Positions 15,656 to 23,344 of a DNA stretch of 64,000 nucleotides are shown piece after piece; position 1 is the stretch's first letter; each line of letters begins with the position of its first letter. The position numbers were made by a program, and so were the translations under genes. This DNA is from Streptomyces flaveus. Its GTDB lineage: Bacteria; Actinomycetota; Actinomycetes; Streptomycetales; Streptomycetaceae. Under the pieces are notes generated by a model. It saw only the letters and a list, made by a program, of their open reading frames with translations, did not search any database and was not told the origin of the DNA. The stretch covers positions 1 to 64,000 of the forward strand of contig NZ_BMPQ01000017.1 of assembly GCF_014647675.1 (NCBI RefSeq), read 5' to 3'.

Positions 15656-16426
15656 CTACCGGACCTCGGTGATCTCCGGCCCGCGCTGCAACTGCCCCAT
15701 GCCTCCGGAGAAGCGGGAACCCTCCTGCTCCTCCTGCTGGACACCCTCGGCGACCATCTGCGCGTCGTCCGGCAGCTTCAGCACGATCGGGTCGCGCGGG
15801 GCCATCGGGCCCTCACCACGGACGACGACCGTGTCCCGGAAGATCTGCTCGAGCAGCCCGGCGGCCTGCGGCTGCACCGCGCCCTGCCCGGAGATCACGC
15901 CGCGCAGGAACCAGCGGGGACCGTCCACGCCGATGAACCGTACGACCTGGAAACCGCCGGTCCCGTCCGGCAGCTGCACCGGTACCTGGGCGCGCAGCTC
16001 CCAGCCCAGCGGGCCCTCGACCTCGTCGATGACACCGCCCTGCTGGGTGATGCCGGTGGCGATCTCCTCGCGCACCTCGCCCCAGATGCCCTCGCGCTTG
16101 GGGGCGGCGAAGGCCTGCAGCTGTACGGCGCTGTCCTTCAGCACCACGGTCGCCGCGACGATGGCGTCGCCCGCGACCTCCACGCGCAGTTCCATGCCGT
16201 CGACCCCGGGCACGAAGAGGCCGCCCAGATCGACCCGGCCCTCGGCCGGATCGCGGACCTCCGAACTGTCCCAGGGACCGTCGGGGCGCGGCTTGGGCTC
16301 GAGCCGTACGCGCTCCTGCTCTGCGTCGTCCGTCTCAGTGTCGACTTCCTCAACCACGCCGTCGACCTGCTCGGCCTCGCTCGCCGCGTCCTCGGCGGCA
16401 CTGCCCTTCTTGCGACGTCCGAACAC
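15656..16426 (-). CDS. DUF3710 protein
   Basis: 256 residues from a GTG at 16426 preceded by GGAAGGACAGTGAC; an in-frame ATG 59 codons upstream lies inside dut and is rejected. The N-terminus is basic then strongly acidic (FGRRKKG, then about 25 residues rich in Glu and Asp). The remainder is a mixed alpha/beta domain (LGGLFVPGVDGMELRV, VVLKDSAVQLQAFAAPK, WELRAQVPVQLPDG, VVRFIGVDGPRWFLRG). Rv2696c family; function unknown. It lies directly downstream of dut with no gap, so it is part of the thioesterase-dut-DUF3710 operon. Confidence 0.88.
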   Translation of the reverse strand: MFGRRKKGSAAEDAASEAEQVDGVVEEVDTETDDAEQERVRLEPKPRPDGPWDSSEVRDPAEGRVDLGGLFVPGVDGMELRVEVAGDAIVAATVVLKDSAVQLQAFAAPKREGIWGEVREEIATGITQQGGVIDEVEGPLGWELRAQVPVQLPDGTGGFQVVRFIGVDGPRWFLRGVISGQGAVQPQAAGLLEQIFRDTVVVRGEGPMAPRDPIVLKLPDDAQMVAEGVQQEEQEGSRFSGGMGQLQRGPEITEVR

Positions 16427-16427
16427 G

Positions 16428-16955
16428 TCACTGTCCTTCCCGGTCGGATACGACCGAAGCGTATCGATTCCCACCCGTTGTGCCGTCCACCGCGGCATGG
16501 CCGCCGGTGGACCCGAAGCCCCCTGCGGCCCGTGTCGAGTCGGGAAGCTCCGCAACCTCCTGGAAGCGCACCTTCTCGACCTGCTGGACGACCAGTTGGG
16601 CAATCCGGTCGAAGCGCTCGAACCGCACGGACTCGCGCGGGTCGAGATTCACCACGATCACCTTGATCTCCCCACGGTACCCGGCATCCACCGTCCCCGG
16701 GGCATTCACGAGGGCTACACCGCAGCGGGCGGCGAGCCCGGAACGCGGGTGCACGAAGGCCGCGTACCCCTCGGGGAGGGCGATGGACACTCCGGTCGGG
16801 AGAACGGCCCGTTCGCCGGGCGCGAGCTCATGGCTTTCGGTCGTCCGCAGATCCGCGCCGGCGTCGCCGGGGTGCGCGTATTCCGGAAGCGGTACGTCCG
16901 GATCGACGCGCCTGATCAGTACATCAACGGGGCTCGGGGGCACGGCTCGAGTCAC
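16428..16955 (-). CDS. dut: dUTP diphosphatase (dUTPase)
   Basis: 175 residues with all five trimeric dUTPase motifs: HPGDAGADL (28-36), HPRSGLA (69-75), GTVDAGYRGE (87-96, with catalytic Asp90), RFDRIAQLV (114-122) and the C-terminal closing arm GGFGSTGG (145-152). It hydrolyses dUTP to dUMP and PPi, supplying dTMP synthesis and preventing uracil in DNA. GTG start overlaps the stop of the upstream thioesterase by 4 bp (GTGA). The thymidine kinase gene of this window (55.4 kb) feeds the same dTMP pool but is not linked in operon. Confidence 0.95.
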   Translation of the reverse strand: MTRAVPPSPVDVLIRRVDPDVPLPEYAHPGDAGADLRTTESHELAPGERAVLPTGVSIALPEGYAAFVHPRSGLAARCGVALVNAPGTVDAGYRGEIKVIVVNLDPRESVRFERFDRIAQLVVQQVEKVRFQEVAELPDSTRAAGGFGSTGGHAAVDGTTGGNRYASVVSDREGQ

Positions 16956-17536
16956 GGGTTCACCTCGAAGGCACGGGCTCGCCGGACCTGGTCCGGATCG
17001 TTCATGGCCGCCTGGATCTCCTCCTGGCGGCCGTTGTCGACGAAGTGGTCGACCTTCACCTCGATGAACAGGGCGTCCGCGCGGACCGCGACCGGGCCGT
17101 CGGGGCCGCCTATCCGGCCGGTGGCCGTGGAGTAGATCTTCCGTCCGGCCACCGCCGTGACCTCGGCCTCCAGATGCAGGACCGTGTCCACGGGGACGGG
17201 CCGTACGAAGTCGGTCTCCAAGCGGCCGGTCACCGCGATCGTCCGCAGCAGCCAGTTCAGCGAGCCGAGCGTCTCGTCGAGCGCGCTCGCGAGGACACCG
17301 CCGTGGGCGAGGCCGGGCGCACCCTGGTGGGCGGTCTTGACGGTGAACTCGGCGGTGATCCTGACGCCTTCGCCCGCCCGGGCCGCGAGGTGCAGCCCGT
17401 GCTCCTGTCCGCCGCCACAGCCGAAGCACTGCTCGTAGTGCGCGCCGAGCAGTTCGCCGGGGGCGGGGGCGTCCGGGTGCCGCACCGGTGCCACGGCGTC
17501 GGCCGGGGGCCGCAGGGTCGAAGAGGTACCACTCAC
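16952..17536 (-). CDS. PaaI-type hotdog thioesterase
   Basis: About 194 residues. The hotdog core carries the family motif AHGGVLASALDETLG (HGG...D/E arrangement), followed by ETDFVRPVPVDTVLHLEAEV and GRKIYSTATGRI. An N-terminal insertion has FGCGGGQEHGLHL. Expected to hydrolyse an acyl- or aryl-CoA thioester in the cytoplasm; the substrate is unknown. GTG 17536 (VSGTSS) is preferred because it follows AGGTAAGG and removes a stretch overlapping the divergent DUF3093 promoter. First gene of the operon with dut and DUF3710. Confidence 0.85.
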   Translation of the reverse strand: MSGTSSTLRPPADAVAPVRHPDAPAPGELLGAHYEQCFGCGGGQEHGLHLAARAGEGVRITAEFTVKTAHQGAPGLAHGGVLASALDETLGSLNWLLRTIAVTGRLETDFVRPVPVDTVLHLEAEVTAVAGRKIYSTATGRIGGPDGPVAVRADALFIEVKVDHFVDNGRQEEIQAAMNDPDQVRRARAFEVNP

Positions 17537-17594
17537 AGGCGCAGACCTTACCTCCGCGTCAGCGGCCCGTAGGCACCGTGGCAGGCTTGGGTTC

Positions 17595-18053
17595 ATGCAG
17601 CTCTCCGCATCGCCCTACGAAGAACGTCTGACCGCGCCCCGCACCTGGTGGCTCGTCTGCTTTCTGGTCGGCGTCTCGATGGCGCTGATCCTGCTGCCGT
17701 TCGGCGTGCTGCCCCTGCTGGGCGGCCTGGCCGGCGGCACGGCGGTCGCGGCGGTGGTGACGAGTTCGTACGGCTCGGTCCGGATCCGTGTGGTGGGCGG
17801 CTCCCTGATCGCGGGCGACGCGAAGATCCCGGTGTCGGCCCTGGGCGAGGCCCATGTGCTCGACGCCGAGGAGGCGCACGCCTGGCGCTCGGTCAAGGCG
17901 AACCCGCGCGCCTTCATGCTGCTGCGCGCCTACATCCCCACGGCCCTGCGGGTGGAGGTCACGGACCCCTCGGACCCGACGCCGTATCTGTACCTGTCGA
18001 CGCGGGAGCCGGAGCGACTGGCGGCAGCACTGGACGCGGCTCGGGCGGCGTAG
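17595..18053 (+). CDS. DUF3093 membrane protein
   Basis: 152 residues with two adjacent membrane helices (about 19-60, WWLVCFLVGVSMALILLPFG and LPLLGGLAGGTAVAAVV) then a cytoplasmic beta-rich domain ending YLSTREPERLAAALDAA. Matches the Rv2698 family and position beside dut. Divergently transcribed from the thioesterase-dut operon with only about 58 bp between starts. Function unknown. Confidence 0.85.
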   Translation: MQLSASPYEERLTAPRTWWLVCFLVGVSMALILLPFGVLPLLGGLAGGTAVAAVVTSSYGSVRIRVVGGSLIAGDAKIPVSALGEAHVLDAEEAHAWRSVKANPRAFMLLRAYIPTALRVEVTDPSDPTPYLYLSTREPERLAAALDAARAA

Positions 18054-18108
18054 GTCCCTCGTCGGACTGCTTGCGGGGATCGGCTTTTCGGCGGGCTGCC
18101 GTGCGGAC

Positions 18109-19005
18109 TCAGTACCCCAGCTCCTTGGGAGTGTTGCCCATGTCCAAGGGGTCGGCGGGTTTCTCCAGGGGCGGCAGCGCGGGCAGGGCGTCCCAGGGGA
18201 CCTGCGTCTTGCGGAGGTCCGTGCGGACGCGGTCCGCGAGTCTTCTGGTCTCGCGGCGGTTCATCACCGCCCCGACGGCGGCGCCCACCAGGAACGGCAT
18301 CAGGTTCGGCAGATTCCTGATCGTCCGCTTCATGATCCGCTGGCGCAGCTCGCGCCTCATCCGGCCCCCGAGGGCCGCGTTCACCGTCGACGGCTTGGTC
18401 ACGTCGATGCCGCGCTCCTCCGACCACGAGTTCAGATACGTGGTCGTACGTTCCTTCAGATTGCCCGGCGGCCGCTGACCGTAGACCTCGTACAGCTCGG
18501 CGATCAGCTTCAGCTCGATGGTGGCGACGCCGGTGATCTCGGCGGCCAGCTCCGTGGGCATCGCCGGTGGTACGGGCATCATCGCGGCGGCGCCGACTCC
18601 CGCGCCCACGGTCGCCGTCGCCTTGCACGCGCCCGCGACCAGCTTGTCCGCGAGCTGCTCGGGGCCGAGGCCGGGGAACTGCCTCTGGAGCGTCGCGAGG
18701 TCCCGTACGGGAATTCGCGGGGCGTTCTCGATGATCCGCTCCGTGAGGTACGCCAGGCCCGCCCTGGCCCGACCGCTGCCCCAGCGAACGCTTTCTCTCA
18801 CCCCATGTCCGACGGCGACCACCCGCCGCTTGGCGACAGGCGCCTTCTTGTCCGCCACCTCGAGGGCACCGGAGGCGCCTGTCACGTCCGCTGCTTCGAG
18901 CGAGGCCGGGTGGCCCCGCTCGTCGTCACGTACGCCGTCCGCAGACGGTCCGGCCGCTCCCTGGTCGTGGGAACGGCGCTTCCAGGGCGGGGTCGAGCCA
19001 TTCAC
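18109..19005 (-). CDS. Conserved hypothetical protein with a hydrophobic glycine/alanine segment
   Basis: 298 residues, GTG start with GAGGCAGGG upstream. The first 60 residues are charged and low-complexity. The core (90-250) has a Gly/Ala-rich hydrophobic run (TVGAGVGAAAMMPVPPAMPT), a conserved-looking TGVATIELKLIAELYEVYG helix, and a second hydrophobic stretch (LPNLMPFLVGAAVGAVMNR). It may associate with the membrane. I do not recognise the family with confidence; an EcsC-like assignment is possible but weak. It lies 13 bp downstream of the DUF4193 gene, same strand, so the two are probably co-transcribed. Confidence 0.75.
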   Translation of the reverse strand: MNGSTPPWKRRSHDQGAAGPSADGVRDDERGHPASLEAADVTGASGALEVADKKAPVAKRRVVAVGHGVRESVRWGSGRARAGLAYLTERIIENAPRIPVRDLATLQRQFPGLGPEQLADKLVAGACKATATVGAGVGAAAMMPVPPAMPTELAAEITGVATIELKLIAELYEVYGQRPPGNLKERTTTYLNSWSEERGIDVTKPSTVNAALGGRMRRELRQRIMKRTIRNLPNLMPFLVGAAVGAVMNRRETRRLADRVRTDLRKTQVPWDALPALPPLEKPADPLDMGNTPKELGY

Positions 19006-19018
19006 GGCCGACCCTGCC

Positions 19019-19315
19019 TCAGTCGCAGTCGCGGCAGATCGGCTGGCCGTTCTTCTCGCGGGCCAGCTGGCTGCGGTGGTGGACCAGGAAGCAGCTCATG
19101 CAGGTGAACTCGTCCTGCTGCTTCGGCAGGACCCGGACGGCCAGCTCTTCGTTCGAGAGGTCCGCACCGGGCAGTTCCAGGCCTTCCGCGGCCTCGAACT
19201 CGTCCACGTCTACGGCCGACGTCGACTTGTCGTTCCGGCGAGCCTTCAGTTCTTCAAGGCTGTCCGAGTCGACGTCGTCGTCGGTCTTGCGTGGGGTGTC
19301 GTAATCCGTTGCCAT
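19019..19315 (-). CDS. DUF4193 zinc-ribbon-like small acidic protein
   Basis: 98 residues. The first 70 are acidic and probably disordered (DDDVDSDSLEELKARRNDK). The C-terminal 30 carry two CxxC pairs (CMSCFLVHHRSQL and CRDCD at the very end), consistent with one structural zinc. Rv2699c family, conserved in actinobacteria near dut. ATG at 19315 follows GAGGGGGAG, a very strong ribosome site, which suggests high expression. Function unknown. Confidence 0.88.
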   Translation of the reverse strand: MATDYDTPRKTDDDVDSDSLEELKARRNDKSTSAVDVDEFEAAEGLELPGADLSNEELAVRVLPKQQDEFTCMSCFLVHHRSQLAREKNGQPICRDCD

Positions 19316-19706
19316 GTCGCTCTCCCCCTCTGGGTGTCTGTGGTGTCTCAGCGCACGTAACGCGTGAGAGGCCGGACTTGTGCCCGACCTGAGGCGGAGA
19401 TTTTGCCTCACATCAAGGTCTGTTACTCAATCGACACCCAACCGAACTCAGCAGTAGTGATCGGCTTGGATGGCGAACGGGACCGTACACGGTCCCAACG
19501 CCGCACTTCAAAGGCGTCCCACCTGTACTTCCCGTGAATGAGACCATCGAAAACCCGGACTTTCCCGGCTTTCCGCCAGTCCCCTTGATCACGGAGAGTA
19601 GATGGCCAGAAATTCGTCTATGTGATCGATGACACATGAATCTCCTGGGCTGTTGCCCCGAAAATTCCGCGCAAAGCGAACATCGCCCTGTGTCGGCGAC
19701 ATGTTC
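19316..19706. other. Intergenic region with an 18-bp palindrome
   Basis: No gene is supported. The region contains the DUF4193 promoter and the 3' flank of cutS. GGGACCGT-AC-ACGGTCCC at 19479-19496 is a perfect inverted repeat that could be an operator or weak hairpin. The DNA is noticeably less GC-rich around 19,390-19,460 and 19,600-19,700, typical of Streptomyces promoters. Confidence 0.5.
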
Positions 19707-21017
19707 TCAGATGGGCAGGGTTACTCGCATCACCAGCCCACCCCCTTCCCGCGGCTCGGCGGTGATGTGACCGCCGTGCGCACGGGCCACGGACCTGGCG
19801 ATCGACAGGCCGAGCCCCACACCTTTGTCGCTGCCGGTCCGCTCGGTCCGCAAGCGCCGGAACGGCTCGAAGAGGTTGTCGATCTCGTACGCCGGCACCA
19901 CGGGCCCCGTGTTGGACACCACGAAGATCGCCTGGCCGTGCTGGGCCTGTGTCGTCACCTCGACCCAGCCGCCCTCCCGTCTCCCGCCACCGCCCTTGTT
20001 CGGAAGCGCTTCGCGCTGCACCTCCTCCTTCGGCACGTTGTACCGGACGGCGTTCTGGACGAGGTTCAGCGCGATCCGCTCCAGGAGTACGCCATTGCCC
20101 TGGACGACCACGGGAGCCCGCTCCCCGCGAATCTCCACGCCGTTCGTATCCGCCTCGGCGCGCACCTGGTCGACGGCCTGGGAGGCGACCTCGGCGAGAT
20201 CGACCGCCTTGCGCTCGACGATCTGGTTGTCGCTGCGGGCGAGCAGCAAGAGGCCTTCGACGAGCTGCTCGCTGCGTTCATTGGTGGCGAGCAGGGTCTT
20301 GCCGAGCTGTTGCAGTTCCACGGGTGCCCCCGGATCGGAAAGGTGCACCTCCAGGAGCGTGCGGTTGATCGCCAGGGGCGTACGCAGCTCGTGCGAGGCG
20401 TTCCCGACGAAGCGCTGCTGGGCGGTGAACGCCCGCTGCAATCGCTCCAGCATGTCGTCGAAGGTGTCCGCCAGCTCCTTCAGCTCGTCGTCCGGACCGT
20501 CCAGCTCGATACGGCGCGAGAGGTCCGAGCCGGCCACCGCGCGCGCGGTGCGGGTGATCCGGCCGAGCGGCGCCAGGACCCGGCCCGCCATCGCGTAGCC
20601 GAAGGCGAAGGCGATCACGGCGAGGCCGAGGAGGGCCAGGAGCGAGCGGCTGAGGAGGTTGTCCAGGGCGGTCCGGCGCTGGATGTCGATGCAGGTGGCG
20701 ATCGCCGCGTTGAACTCGTCGAGCGTCTGGTTGGAGTTGACCGCGGGACAGTTCTCGCTGGCCACCTTTATGTTCGTGCCGCCCGTGACGCCGGTGATCT
20801 TGAAGAGCGGATCACTGCCCGTGTTCAGCGCCTGTGCCGCCAGCAGATAGATGATCGACAGCAGCATGATGCCGGCGATCAGGAACATCCCGCCGTACAG
20901 CAGCGTGAGCCTTATCCGGATGGTCGGGCGCAGCCAAGGGAACGGGGGTTCCGGTCTCCGCGGGTCCCAGGAGGGCTTCGGAGGCGCTGTCGGAAGCGCG
21001 GGTTTCGTCACCACCAT
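19707..21017 (-). CDS. cutS: CutS sensor histidine kinase
   Basis: 436 residues. A proline-rich cytoplasmic N-terminus (1-30) is followed by membrane helix 1 (about 37-62), an extracytoplasmic loop (63-122), helix 2 (about 123-147), HAMP (148-200) and the kinase core with phospho-His209 (ASHELRTPLA), N-box NLVQNAVRYN and G-boxes SNTGPVVP and GVGLGLSIARSVA. The outer loop has exactly two cysteines, Cys90 and Cys109, matching the redox-active pair reported for CutS in Streptomyces, where it senses secreted-protein disulphide state. Partner cutR is 3 bp upstream. CutRS was first described as a repressor of actinorhodin production in S. lividans. Confidence 0.9.
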   Translation of the reverse strand: MVVTKPALPTAPPKPSWDPRRPEPPFPWLRPTIRIRLTLLYGGMFLIAGIMLLSIIYLLAAQALNTGSDPLFKITGVTGGTNIKVASENCPAVNSNQTLDEFNAAIATCIDIQRRTALDNLLSRSLLALLGLAVIAFAFGYAMAGRVLAPLGRITRTARAVAGSDLSRRIELDGPDDELKELADTFDDMLERLQRAFTAQQRFVGNASHELRTPLAINRTLLEVHLSDPGAPVELQQLGKTLLATNERSEQLVEGLLLLARSDNQIVERKAVDLAEVASQAVDQVRAEADTNGVEIRGERAPVVVQGNGVLLERIALNLVQNAVRYNVPKEEVQREALPNKGGGGRREGGWVEVTTQAQHGQAIFVVSNTGPVVPAYEIDNLFEPFRRLRTERTGSDKGVGLGLSIARSVARAHGGHITAEPREGGGLVMRVTLPI

Positions 21018-21020
21018 GGA

Positions 21021-21674
21021 TCAGATCCGGTAACCCGAGCCCGGCACGGTCACGATGACCGGCGGCTCGCCAAGCTTGCGGCGCAAGGTCATCACCGTGA
21101 CGCGCACCACATTGGTGAACGGGTCGGTGTTCTCGTCCCAGGCCTTCTCCAGGAGCTGCTCGGCGGAGACGACGGCGCCCTCGCTGCGCAGCAGCACCTC
21201 CAGGACGGCGAACTCCTTGGGGGCGAGCTGGACCTCCTTGCCGTCGCGGAAAACCTCGCGGCGGTTGGGGTCCAGCTTTATCCCGGCACGCTCCAGGACG
21301 GGCGGCAGCGGCACGCTCGTACGCCGGCCGAGGGCACGCACGCGTGCCGTCAGTTCGCTGAACGCGAAGGGCTTGGGGAGATAGTCGTCGGCGCCGATCT
21401 CCAGGCCCTCGACACGGTCGCTGACGTCACCGGAGGCCGTGAGCATCAGCACGCGTGTGGGCATGCCGAGCTCGACGATCTTGCGGCAGACGTCGTCGCC
21501 GTGCACCAGGGGGAGGTCACGGTCGAGGACGACCACGTCGTAGTCGTTGACGCCGATGCGTTCCAGGGCGGCCGCACCGTCGTACACGACGTCGACGGCC
21601 ATGGCCTCCCGGCGCAGTCCGGTGGCCACCGCATCGGCGAGCAGTTGCTCGTCCTCGACGACGAGTACGCGCAC
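21021..21674 (-). CDS. cutR: CutR response regulator
   Basis: 217 residues from a GTG at 21674 with AGGAAGGA 9 bases upstream; a much longer upstream frame is rejected. Receiver domain: Glu7-Asp8, phosphoacceptor Asp51 (VVVLDRDLPL), Thr in MLTAS and Lys in YLPKPFAF. OmpR/PhoB-type winged helix at about 125-217 (LAPKEFAVLEVLLRSEG, TNVVRVTVMTLRRKLG, VPGSGYRI). Overlapping context with cutS (3-bp gap) makes one operon. The preceding 440 bp to the next gene hold its promoter and an intergenic repeat. Confidence 0.9.
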   Translation of the reverse strand: MRVLVVEDEQLLADAVATGLRREAMAVDVVYDGAAALERIGVNDYDVVVLDRDLPLVHGDDVCRKIVELGMPTRVLMLTASGDVSDRVEGLEIGADDYLPKPFAFSELTARVRALGRRTSVPLPPVLERAGIKLDPNRREVFRDGKEVQLAPKEFAVLEVLLRSEGAVVSAEQLLEKAWDENTDPFTNVVRVTVMTLRRKLGEPPVIVTVPGSGYRI

Positions 21675-21737
21675 GTCGCTTGTCCTTCCTCTGTCCACCC
21701 GCGTAGCGCGCTTTCGGCGCACACGGGCAGGGTCTGA

Positions 21738-21778
21738 TGGGGGTCCCCCCGCTCGAGCGAAGCCGAGAGTGGGGGAGG
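21738..21778. repeat. Common Streptomyces intergenic hairpin repeat upstream of cutR
   Basis: GGGGGTCCCCCCGCTCGAGC and the following GAAGCCGAGAGTGGGGGAGG form a sequence I recognise as frequent between Streptomyces genes. It lies 63 bp upstream of the cutR start, so it falls in the 5' leader or promoter. The rest of 21,675-22,113 shows no gene; 21,840-21,960 is comparatively AT-richer and should hold promoters for cutR and, on the plus strand, for the small ORF at 22114. Confidence 0.55.
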
Positions 21779-22113
21779 GTGAGACCTCCATCCTGCCCTT
21801 TTCGGCCATAAGTCGGCTGTAAGACGGGTGAGAGGGGTGTGAGAGGCCCGGGAATGCGAGATTTTCCCTTCCGGTTGAGGTTTCCGCGGAAGGGAGTGCG
21901 GGGAGGACGGCTTTACACCCCGCGATCACGCTCTGCATGTGGCACACCACCATGTGGTACGCCACCGGCCGCTTCCGCAGAGCGGACGTGGGTGTCCGGC
22001 ACCGTCGCCGCCCAGCACGGGCAGCGCTGGGCATCCACAGGAGACGTGATCGCCCCTTCCGAACGGCACACCCCCGTGCCACCGACCCACGACCCAGGAC
22101 GAGGGGGCGCAGC

Positions 22114-22284
22114 ATGGACGCATTCACCGCAGGACTTCTGCAGCGCATAAAGGCGACCGAGTCCGACCTGACGCGGGCTCGCGAGACCGGCGACGACTTC
22201 CTCGCGGAGGTCGAGGAGGCCGAGCTCGACGACCTCCGCCGCCTCGCCGCCGAGCACGGCGTGGAGGTCGGCTCACGCGTCTGA
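22114..22284 (+). CDS. Small conserved-type helical protein (56 residues)
   Basis: ATG at 22114 follows GAGGGGGCGCAGC. The 56-residue product (MDAFTAGLLQRIKATESDLT..., ending HGVEVGSRV) is highly charged and should form two amphipathic helices; no Cys, no membrane segment. Codon usage is typical of Streptomyces coding sequence, and a textbook terminator follows 17 bp after the stop, which supports a real monocistronic gene. I believe it is a conserved Streptomyces small protein of unknown function. Confidence 0.75.
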   Translation: MDAFTAGLLQRIKATESDLTRARETGDDFLAEVEEAELDDLRRLAAEHGVEVGSRV

Positions 22285-22300
22285 TCAGCTCGTACGAGAG

Positions 22301-22341
22301 CGGGGCCCGGCAGATCCAGACCGGGCCCCGCCCCTTTTTTT
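22301..22341 (+). terminator. Rho-independent terminator of the small ORF
   Basis: CGGGGCCCGG, 10-base loop, CCGGGCCCCG, then CCCC and seven Ts. One of the few classical stem-plus-T-run terminators in the window. Confidence 0.9.
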
Positions 22342-22372
22342 GGGCGGCTCGGTTCGCCTCCGGGGCGCAGAA

Positions 22373-22447
22373 GCCTGTGTCGAGAGCCCGACCGTGCTCG
22401 ACCCTCCTTCGTCGGGCACTCCGCGCGCTCGGGCTCTCGACACAGGC
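22373..22447. repeat. 19-bp perfect inverted repeat between convergent genes
   Basis: GCCTGTGTCGAGAGCCCGA (22373-22391) and its exact complement TCGGGCTCTCGACACAGGC (22429-22447) are separated by 37 bases. It lies between the small-ORF terminator and the end of the suhB-type gene. As RNA it would form a long hairpin readable from either strand, so it may be a bidirectional terminator, although the long loop is unusual. Confidence 0.8.
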
Positions 22448-22523
22448 GCACCCCTTCGGCTCACTCGCTGCCGCTGTTGTACGCGGTGTCAGTCGGCGGG
22501 AGCGGCGGCGGTGGTCCGTACCG

Positions 22524-23336
22524 TCAGTCGTGCCAGGCGCCCAGTTCCTCCAGGCGACTCTGGAGCGGCTCGAAGAGGCCGGGCGGGGCCGCGACGGTCA
22601 GGTCGGGTGAGAGGGGCTCTCCGGGGCGGCCACCGGTGAGGGCGCCCGCTTCCCGGGCTATCAGGTCACCGGCCGCGTAGTCCCAGGGGTTCAGTCCGCG
22701 CTCGTAGTACGCGTCCAGGCGACCCGTCGCCACATCGCACAGGTCGATCGCGGCCGAGCCGCCGCGGCGGATGTCCCGCACCTGTGGGATGAGCCGGCGG
22801 ACCACCTCGGCCTGCCGGGACCGACGCTCGGCGAGGTAGCCGAAGCCGGTGCCGACGAGGGCAAGACCGAAGGCGGGAGCGGGCCGCACGCGCGCGGGGC
22901 GGTCGTTCACAAACGCGCCCTCGCCCAGGACGGCCCGGTAGGTCTCGCCGCGCATCGGGGCGTGCACCACGCCGACGACCGTCTCGCCGTCCTTGCGGGC
23001 CGCGATCGAGACGGCCCAACTGGGCAGTCCGTACAGGTAGTTGACCGTTCCGTCGATGGGGTCGATGACCCACTGGATCCCGCTGCTGCCCTCGACGCTG
23101 GCGCCCTCCTCGCCGAGCACGCCGTCGTCCGGCCTGAGGTCGGCGAGCAGGCCGGTGATCAGCTTCTCGGAGGCGATGTCCATCTCGGTGACGACATCGG
23201 CGGCGCTGGACTTGGTCGCGGCCACGCCGAGATCGTCGGGGCGGCCGTCGCGCAGGAAGGCGCCCGCGTGGTGCGCCGCATCCAGCGCGATCTGCAGGAG
23301 TTCGGCCTTCAGGCGGTCGCTCGTTGTCGCGGTCAC
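22524..23336 (-). CDS. suhB: Inositol monophosphatase family protein
   Basis: 270 residues from a GTG with TGAGGAG 5 bases upstream. Li+-sensitive phosphatase motifs are intact: GEEG (75-78), DPIDGTVNYLYG (92-103, metal ligands Asp92 and Asp95) and NPWDYAAGDLIAREAGA near 225. It should dephosphorylate inositol-1-phosphate or a related sugar phosphate with Mg2+, feeding inositol for phosphatidylinositol and mycothiol in actinobacteria. It follows hemH by 8 bp, so the two form an operon. Equivalent of Rv2701c by family. Confidence 0.88.
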   Translation of the reverse strand: MTATTSDRLKAELLQIALDAAHHAGAFLRDGRPDDLGVAATKSSAADVVTEMDIASEKLITGLLADLRPDDGVLGEEGASVEGSSGIQWVIDPIDGTVNYLYGLPSWAVSIAARKDGETVVGVVHAPMRGETYRAVLGEGAFVNDRPARVRPAPAFGLALVGTGFGYLAERRSRQAEVVRRLIPQVRDIRRGGSAAIDLCDVATGRLDAYYERGLNPWDYAAGDLIAREAGALTGGRPGEPLSPDLTVAAPPGLFEPLQSRLEELGAWHD

Positions 23337-23344
23337 GGTGCTCC

